A stretch of 64,000 nucleotides of DNA from a virus, in IMG/VR virus record IMGVR_UViG_3300017917_002108, positions 62,001-126,000 of that record. One strand, given 5' to 3'. Positions 57,493-64,000 of this stretch are shown piece by piece. The position numbers were made by a program, and so were the translations under genes. The notes beneath the pieces were generated by a model. The model ran no database searches and was not told the DNA's origin. It saw nothing but the letters and a program-made list of their open reading frames with translations. How positions within the stretch are numbered: the stretch's first letter is position 1; every line of letters begins with the position of its first letter.

Positions 57493-60400
57493 CTGGTAAT
57501 TCTGTTGTCTTAGCCGCTATGAATCTTGCGATAGGCGTATCGTTAGACAACAAACTTATTCCTTTGCTGGCAGTAACTTGGCCTCTTTCGTACCAAATTC
57601 TTCCTACTTTCCTTACGATTGTTATTCTAGTTCCGGCTGCAACTTTTTCTGTTAACCTAATATACGGAGTAAGTCCGTCGACTGAAAATTCAGCTTCTTC
57701 TATAGTATCTGATGTTGGACTGGTAGCTCCTAGTGTTTGGTCATACAAGCTGACAGAATTCTTTCTTAATCTACGGCCGCCTACAAATACTTCTATCTCA
57801 TCGCAGCAGTAATAATTATTAGGAATAGAATTTCGAATCCATCCAGATCTGTTAGAATTTTTAGGGGTATAATCTAACGGACCAATGATAAGACTACTAC
57901 CATCACTGACGAAATCTGTTTTCTCTTGAGATTCTAAATATGGAAGTGTTTCGTCTGCTCCAACACTTACCACATAACTATCTTTAGCATGAGATTCTTT
58001 AATTGAAGTTCCCAGACATCCTCTTCTTAATTGGCTAACAATATTACCTTGGATCACAAAATATTCTATTCTTTCATTGTTAATAATCACAACACCTGGA
58101 ATATTTCTCAATTGGTCAGGTATCGATAGAGTGCTGGTATCAGTTAATTCCATTGAAGTATCATAATATTTCAATTCCTTGGCCAATAAAATTTGATTAG
58201 ATTTTGAATATCTCTTATAATGGTAATTATTCAACATATCCTTATGAATTTCAAAAGCTCTGGGAGATTCGTATACAATATTACCGAATTCGATAATCTT
58301 GATTTTATCGTTGACTGATGTTTCGTCATTTAGATACACTATAGATCTAGCAGGATCAAGATAATAATCTCTGTCTCTTGTGAGACGATAACCATTTTTA
58401 TAGACCCACAGATAATTTACATCAACAGGAGTTCTAGCTAATTTATAATTGATTTGACCTCCTGCGAATTCGTCGGAAATCAAATTCATAGTAGGATACT
58501 CGGAGAACCAAGTAACAATTATTTCATCTGTTTGATTTAATACTAAAGACGGACTGAATAGTAGATTGTAATTATCAACAAAGTATTCTGCTCTGGTATC
58601 AGTGGTTATTCTAATGATATCACCAATTTCTAAATTACTCTGAGGAACATTGATTAAGTTTAGATTACCATTATAGGTATAATCTATAACGAATCTCTGT
58701 AGAACATTATTAATATAAACCTTAATAGAGCCAGACACGATAGTACCTATAGCTTCATTAGGATCAACACCTACTTCGATATTATTATTTGTTCCATCGT
58801 ACACCACATATGTTGTATCGACACCAACTAAAACTCTACCATTGATTTCTACAATGATATTAGAAACTGCCGAAGCTTTAGATAAAACTACGAACCTGTC
58901 TAAGTCATAAGACCTAGAACTACCGTCATAAACAATCACTTGCTTGTTGATTCGAGTAAACGGCACATTAGTAGAATCGGTTTCTTCAGAAGCTCCAAAA
59001 CAAATTATCTTAACAACTTTTCTAAATTCAGGAGCAGTTCCAAATTGCACTATTGTCTTATCCTTAGTCTCAATAAAATCAGTGCTATCGGCGAATCCGA
59101 CATTTATAATTTCACCATCAACAGTGACTAATACCGATGATGTTTGATTGTATAAGGCCTTAGTTAGGAATAAATTCGTAGTACCGTCGGCAACGAACTC
59201 TTGATAATCTAAAAGTTGTATACCTCCAATTCCTATAGAAATAATCTCAACTATTGACCCCAATGCTGGTGCAACATTAAATTCTACGGTATTTGTGATA
59301 AAATTAATTGAATAATTTATAGAGCTATCGCCTGTGTATTCTTGTTTTATTTTATCAATATAAACCATTACAGAACTAGCTTCAAAAATCGTCAATCCGA
59401 TATCGTATGTTAAAGTATGACCATCTCCTATAACCACTTTGTTTTGTATTGCAGATGCTCCTGGACTAGTTAACGTAAAGACCTTGAAGCTTAGACTGTC
59501 TAATACTTGACCAGGAAGATTTTCTTCTGGAGCAGGAACATTATCCGGTGTTATAAATTTATCACCGTCAATTACAATCTCTTCCGGAGTCAGTCCAGCT
59601 GCTGTTACGTATGCTCCACCAATTGCTGCAAGACTGCCTCCACTGATTCTAGTATCTAGTAAGTTCACGTCAGTAATTGTTACCGATCCATCACTGTCTA
59701 ATTTTCTAAAAATCAGTGTATCACCCGGATTGGTGCTGATATAATCATGTATTTCTACAATATTAGTAGAACCGTCGCCGACAAAAGTCGGTAGCAGAGC
59801 ATTATTAGGTGCTAGAGTTCTTCCATTGGGCTGTGGCGTTGAACCGTCATATGCTAAGAAATACGGATCATCTACTCTTATAGGTCGATTTTCATTGACT
59901 CTTCTCAAATATATAGATATAGGTTGATTATTTTCTGGAACATAAGGCAAGACCACAAATGTAGTACTACCATCGGCTACATAATAAAAATCAGAATTAC
60001 TCTCAACACTGTCCCAGTTATCGGTAAACCACGGTAAGGCGTCCCATCCTCCTGTTACATCAAAGGTTGTTCCTTGAACTTGCACTCCTCCGTAATCTAT
60101 TCCGGTCATGAGTTGATTGATTTCTTTACCCAGCATACCAGCAGTTGGTTGATAATATTTTTCAATTCTATTAACACTATCTAATAACTGATCATTCTTA
60201 TCATATTCGATGACTATGATATCGCCTGCTATTGGAGCAACAAAAAATCTAACTTTACCTTTTAATACTGTATAACCACTTTCTTTAACTGTATAAAGAT
60301 TTATTTCATATTCGTTAGGTAAAACTAATTGATTATTTTTTACTATATGGATCTTAGTTTTATCTGTGCTAGGCGGATAGTTTAAATTAAACATTGCACT

Positions 60401-63400
60401 ATATCCTGTAGCAGTAAAAGTTTGTGTATTTGTAAAACTATTATATAGACCCTGTTTCGCTATTCTATCAAATTTTATCCCTAGATCAAAACTTCTTATC
60501 TTAGTGTTACCTAATATAGCAACAGCATTGGCAATATCTGTATTGGTTCCGTTACCCCCGACAAGAGATATTGACGGCGTTTTTGTATAACCGTATCCTT
60601 GATTGTCTACTCTGATTCCAGATACTCGTCCACTAGATATAAAAGCTGTAGCAGAAGCTCCGATACCGTTACCTTCTATAAGAACTATAGGAGGAGTTTT
60701 ATATCCCGAACCTGGATTGTTTATCTGGATATCGACGATTGAGAAACCGTTGTTCTCTGCCCAGGATTTCCAAGGATATTCATCAAATCTATTATAAGTT
60801 GAACCAACTGGCAATATTTTTCCGTCTCTAACTGACCAAGCGGCAGGAAGATCAAAATCTGTTAGGGCCGAACCATAATTGTTTTTATCAGTATATCTTG
60901 ATGTATATTCTCTGACCGTGGTCCTATATGGTTTGACTTCGTCTATGTAATTTCTGAATTGATCTAAATTATCATTTTTATAATTAGGACGTTGATCTAA
61001 ATCGCCAACATTATGTATTGCATTTAAAAAGCTGGTCTTAAATGCCCAATCTATATATTGTTGTTCTGAGTAAGCATATTTTATCGAACTAAAGAATAAT
61101 TTATTCCATTCTACACTTAGATCATCAACAAAAATGTCTTCTTTTGCTGCTTTGAGAATCATTCGTAATTCTTTGATAGGTTGTAGATCATATAATACAG
61201 AATCATAAGATCCTATATTGTCATATCCTAAAGACGCTGTAACCGCATTGTATAAAGATTCTTTAATACTGATAGTTCCATTTTGTCTACCTATCAAATT
61301 ATAGTTGTTTAGAATAGACCCCATGCCGGTTTCAGTTCTTTCTAAGACTGCCCATCCGCCGCTGCCAAATTCTTTGATTCTTAATAGAGATCCTTGTGTT
61401 ATAGTAATTGATGGTTCTTGGTACAGATAATTAATTTCTTTGAATATTTTAGATTTTTCATCAAATCCGGTTGCCCACCAATCAGTATATTCCCAATACA
61501 AGCTGGTATTATAACCTTGAGATTTTCTTCTGTAGAATATTTTTCTCAATTGGTCCCAACCGTATAAGCTCCAGAAATTCTTATCTGTAGAATCTGTTCT
61601 AACTAACACTGAGAAAGGTCTTATTTTCACTATAGCAGTAGTGTATTTTCTACCTTTTGTCAAGACTGTACAAGTTGCCACACGACCTTGGGTATCTAAA
61701 GTCACGGCGGCCTTTGCGCCAGTGCCGGTGCCTTCAATTTCTATAAACGGCACTGTTCTATATCCGAATCCAGAATCAATAATATCTATAGTGTCAATTT
61801 GACCATTGATGATATTAGCTCTGAATTCTGCTTTTCTAATCTTAGCTGTCCCTACCTGTTCTAGATCGATATATTCATCTACAGCAATATCATATTCGTT
61901 GAGCTCTTCGCTAGGCAACGGATCTACACTATTAAGATTTTCAAAATTAATTAAATCAGTAAAGGGTCTGGTTTTTAATATACTGTTAATGTTATCAATT
62001 ACAATCTTAAGTGCTTTGTTTCTATTAACAAACATAGTTTGTCTAGGTCTAAAACCAAGTCCATATCTTTGGTTACTTGACAAACTGAAATCTGGTACGG
62101 TATTACCTGCCTGATCAAAACCCACAAGACTGTCTAACCACTTTCTCTCAAGGGTATCAGCAGGCAACGAATCCGCAACTCCTTCGGTCAATAATTGATA
62201 TTCTCTGTGTACAGGATTTAGATTTAATTTGGCTAAATTGTATTCGATATTAATTCTTGCGGTATCGCTGTTTAGAATTGTTTTGAAATTATAGAAAGCG
62301 AACTTATCAGAATCTAGAATTGCTACAAAAGGAATCCCTGTTCCGATAGGATTATTAATATAGGAATTTATAGATGCAGTAGATAATCTTCTATTCGCAG
62401 CATCGGGCAATGTAGTTTTATTTTTCACCCAATAATAATATAATGTTCCTGTAGGATTTCCTGTTGAAGGATTGACCAGCACCTTGGTGTTATATACTGT
62501 GTCATCGGCATTTTTTGGTTGCCCAGAAATTCCTTCGGCGAGTCCTTCAACAGTATCAGCTAGAATACTCCATTCTGATGGTAACAGAGGAGTCTCTACC
62601 CATTCATAAACATCAATGCTGGAACCCGTTGCCTGATTATTCCAGTTTCCTATTCTATAGCTTAGATCGTCTTGTTCATAATTAATAAACTTTACGGTAC
62701 TTAGATTCCACCATACTTCACCTACTTGATCCTCAAACCATGCTTGAGATTCATCTACCGTAACTGTATCATCACCTAGCATATAAATGGCAGGATCATA
62801 GATTGTTTTGTATTTTATATCTTGGTCGGCAATCGACAAAGTTTTTAATTTATAATGATCTACAATATCTAAATCAGCTAATTTAATATTTTTCTTATCA
62901 TCATAAATTTCTATATTCTTGATAGAATCTATATCAACCTGCTGTGCTTGTTGTCTAATAACAGCAAGACTGTTTACTGCTGAATCTTTTTTAAATAGTC
63001 GAACCATCCCAACTTCTATATTATTAACTTTATATGTTGGGGAACCAACTACGATAGTAGAGCTTGTACAATCGACCGAATTACCAAAAGATTCGAAAGA
63101 AACAAAATCAGCTTCTAGTTTTTCGGCTAACAAGTAACCTTGATCTTTTCTTTCAAACACGTACACCTGTCCAGGATATCCCAATTTAGTACTGTAGGTA
63201 GTGCGTCTACTATCAAATGTACTGGTGCCAGAATCGAATGTTGTTAATAAATCATAACCAGAATTTTTTGCTCCGACAACTATTCTTTCAGTGGCCGCAC
63301 TAATCGACACGCTAGATCCAAAATACTCATTGGTATAATTTTCAAAACTCTCAAGTTTCTGTACTAGTCTGAACTGGGATTCGGTAGAACTATTTTTCCT

Positions 63401-64000
63401 AAATATATATACTGCGCCCTGATTTTGTTTTATAATGTCTGCAAGAGGGCTACTTACAATAATGGTGGTTCCCGAAGCATCTATGTCTACAGAATATCCG
63501 AACTGATCGCCCGAACTTATTTCAGCCGAAGTAACAGTGCTATCATTTATTTCATCTAAATTAGAAGCAGCTATTGTCTGTGTAAGTTCGTAAACACCAT
63601 AGATATTTTTTTGATATATGAATACCTTTCCTGTATTAGTTACAGAACTATCTCCTATATTACTCCAAGGTTCTCCATCATCAGGTTTTTCGTTCAAACT
63701 GGTGCTGGTTGAGCCGTCATTGAGATTAAGATCTAAAAGTATATGATATCCGGATTGATACTTGACAACATCGCCGGCAAGGTACTCTTGATAAGGACTC
63801 CAAATTCCTTTGTAATTTGCAAAATATTGTGCATCGCCATTTGGAATTCCTACCACTAGTATTGAACTGTCTCTAGACATAGCTAGGCTATGACCGAACT
63901 GATCGCCGTCTTTGATTAATTCTGCAAGCTGTGATTGATCTAACAATCCCAAGGCCAATGTTGATCCATCGTCATCTAAGGCAACACTGCTTGGTAAAGA
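57488..64000 (-). CDS. Giant virion tail protein with FG-GAP-type repeats (5' end beyond window)
   Basis: The frame is open to the right edge, so the N-terminus is missing and at least 2170 residues are encoded. The N-terminal part of what is visible has several FG-GAP/beta-propeller-type repeats (DQFGHSLAMSRDSSILVVG, DQFGYSVDIDASGTTIIVS, EYFGSSVSISAATERIVVG, SFGNSVDCTSSTIVVG). The middle has three copies of a GxGYxxxPxIxIxGxG motif (DSGFGYRTVPFIEIEG, NPGSGYKTPPIVLIEG, NQGYGYTKTPSISLVG). The C-terminal half is beta-rich, ending in WYERGQ. It is probably a long tail or baseplate adhesin. Confidence 0.85.
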   Translation of the reverse strand, partial: SLPSSVALDDDGSTLALGLLDQSQLAELIKDGDQFGHSLAMSRDSSILVVGIPNGDAQYFANYKGIWSPYQEYLAGDVVKYQSGYHILLDLNLNDGSTSTSLNEKPDDGEPWSNIGDSSVTNTGKVFIYQKNIYGVYELTQTIAASNLDEINDSTVTSAEISSGDQFGYSVDIDASGTTIIVSSPLADIIKQNQGAVYIFRKNSSTESQFRLVQKLESFENYTNEYFGSSVSISAATERIVVGAKNSGYDLLTTFDSGTSTFDSRRTTYSTKLGYPGQVYVFERKDQGYLLAEKLEADFVSFESFGNSVDCTSSTIVVGSPTYKVNNIEVGMVRLFKKDSAVNSLAVIRQQAQQVDIDSIKNIEIYDDKKNIKLADLDIVDHYKLKTLSIADQDIKYKTIYDPAIYMLGDDTVTVDESQAWFEDQVGEVWWNLSTVKFINYEQDDLSYRIGNWNNQATGSSIDVYEWVETPLLPSEWSILADTVEGLAEGISGQPKNADDTVYNTKVLVNPSTGNPTGTLYYYWVKNKTTLPDAANRRLSTASINSYINNPIGTGIPFVAILDSDKFAFYNFKTILNSDTARINIEYNLAKLNLNPVHREYQLLTEGVADSLPADTLERKWLDSLVGFDQAGNTVPDFSLSSNQRYGLGFRPRQTMFVNRNKALKIVIDNINSILKTRPFTDLINFENLNSVDPLPSEELNEYDIAVDEYIDLEQVGTAKIRKAEFRANIINGQIDTIDIIDSGFGYRTVPFIEIEGTGTGAKAAVTLDTQGRVATCTVLTKGRKYTTAIVKIRPFSVLVRTDSTDKNFWSLYGWDQLRKIFYRRKSQGYNTSLYWEYTDWWATGFDEKSKIFKEINYLYQEPSITITQGSLLRIKEFGSGGWAVLERTETGMGSILNNYNLIGRQNGTISIKESLYNAVTASLGYDNIGSYDSVLYDLQPIKELRMILKAAKEDIFVDDLSVEWNKLFFSSIKYAYSEQQYIDWAFKTSFLNAIHNVGDLDQRPNYKNDNLDQFRNYIDEVKPYRTTVREYTSRYTDKNNYGSALTDFDLPAAWSVRDGKILPVGSTYNRFDEYPWKSWAENNGFSIVDIQINNPGSGYKTPPIVLIEGNGIGASATAFISSGRVSGIRVDNQGYGYTKTPSISLVGGNGTNTDIANAVAILGNTKIRSFDLGIKFDRIAKQGLYNSFTNTQTFTATGYSAMFNLNYPPSTDKTKIHIVKNNQLVLPNEYEINLYTVKESGYTVLKGKVRFFVAPIAGDIIVIEYDKNDQLLDSVNRIEKYYQPTAGMLGKEINQLMTGIDYGGVQVQGTTFDVTGGWDALPWFTDNWDSVESNSDFYYVADGSTTFVVLPYVPENNQPISIYLRRVNENRPIRVDDPYFLAYDGSTPQPNGRTLAPNNALLPTFVGDGSTNIVEIHDYISTNPGDTLIFRKLDSDGSVTITDVNLLDTRISGGSLAAIGGAYVTAAGLTPEEIVIDGDKFITPDNVPAPEENLPGQVLDSLSFKVFTLTSPGASAIQNKVVIGDGHTLTYDIGLTIFEASSVMVYIDKIKQEYTGDSSINYSINFITNTVEFNVAPALGSIVEIISIGIGGIQLLDYQEFVADGTTNLFLTKALYNQTSSVLVTVDGEIINVGFADSTDFIETKDKTIVQFGTAPEFRKVVKIICFGASEETDSTNVPFTRINKQVIVYDGSSRSYDLDRFVVLSKASAVSNIIVEINGRVLVGVDTTYVVYDGTNNNIEVGVDPNEAIGTIVSGSIKVYINNVLQRFVIDYTYNGNLNLINVPQSNLEIGDIIRITTDTRAEYFVDNYNLLFSPSLVLNQTDEIIVTWFSEYPTMNLISDEFAGGQINYKLARTPVDVNYLWVYKNGYRLTRDRDYYLDPARSIVYLNDETSVNDKIKIIEFGNIVYESPRAFEIHKDMLNNYHYKRYSKSNQILLAKELKYYDTSMELTDTSTLSIPDQLRNIPGVVIINNERIEYFVIQGNIVSQLRRGCLGTSIKESHAKDSYVVSVGADETLPYLESQEKTDFVSDGSSLIIGPLDYTPKNSNRSGWIRNSIPNNYYCCDEIEVFVGGRRLRKNSVSLYDQTLGATSPTSDTIEEAEFSVDGLTPYIRLTEKVAAGTRITIVRKVGRIWYERGQVTASKGISLLSNDTPIARFIAAKTTELPE

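Noticed and set aside
1-64000. tRNA genes, CRISPR array, integrase or insertion sequence
   Set aside because: Read on both strands and none recognised. No clusters of short regular repeats. tRNAs could be missed by eye; a covariance-model search is needed to exclude them.

Overview
The window is a contiguous, gene-dense stretch of an AT-rich T4-like myovirus genome. The diagnostic genes are a gp44-type clamp-loader ATPase (cut by the left edge), a family B DNA polymerase (gp43), a probable gp45 sliding clamp, a DsbA-like late-transcription factor, a T4-type RNase H/5'-3' exonuclease, dCMP deaminase, PhoH, and a long block of tail-fibre and baseplate-type genes. Many small conserved proteins look like those of marine and freshwater T4-like phages (cyanophages, pelagiphages, methylophages). 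A GH19 endolysin next to an i-spanin/o-spanin-like pair points to a Gram-negative host. The host cannot be named from the sequence. I saw no rRNA, tRNA, CRISPR array, insertion sequence or integrase.

Layout, left to right. 1-2.4 kb: clamp loader, a 7Fe ferredoxin and phoH (minus strand). 2.5-6.5 kb: two unknown genes, then endolysin, spanin-like genes, a DUF4337-like membrane protein and a GTA-type holin. 6.6-10.5 kb: protein quality control, with a class B DnaJ, a 30-residue ORF missed by length cut-offs, and a ClpA-type double AAA+ unfoldase that keeps an IGF loop. 10.5-16.6 kb: late-promoter-driven, highly charged modular proteins that are probably virion or head associated, including an NMNAT-like fusion, an in-frame direct repeat and an A-type Fe-S carrier. 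16.6-21 kb: dsbA, membrane protein, polymerase, clamp. 21-34 kb: an early/middle operon of overlapping genes for DNA-base modification and nucleotide metabolism (DpdA, FolE, QueE, PRTase, dCMP deaminase, HhH-GPD glycosylase, HIT protein, glycosyltransferase, SGNH hydrolases, RNase H). 34-37 kb: small conserved late genes. 37.1-42.5 kb: four consecutive radical SAM genes. 42.5-47.6 kb (minus): four glycosyltransferase-type genes plus one unknown, converging on the radical SAM genes. 47.6-64 kb (minus): structural genes, including four paralogous fibre genes and the 3' part of a giant virion protein.

How it works together. Sigma70-like promoters precede dsbA and the clamp gene. At least six well-placed NATAAATA boxes, on both strands, sit where T4-type late promoters would be, always before structural or conserved late genes. 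DpdA, FolE and QueE together suggest that guanines in this phage's DNA are replaced by a 7-deazaguanine; QueD and QueC are not in the window. The least explained feature is the 37-47.6 kb block, in which four radical SAM enzymes face a minus-strand set of glycosyltransferases lying downstream of the tail-fibre genes. One of these is a 666-residue protein built of repeated, degenerate copies of its own transferase core. This looks like an uncharacterised chemical-modification module.
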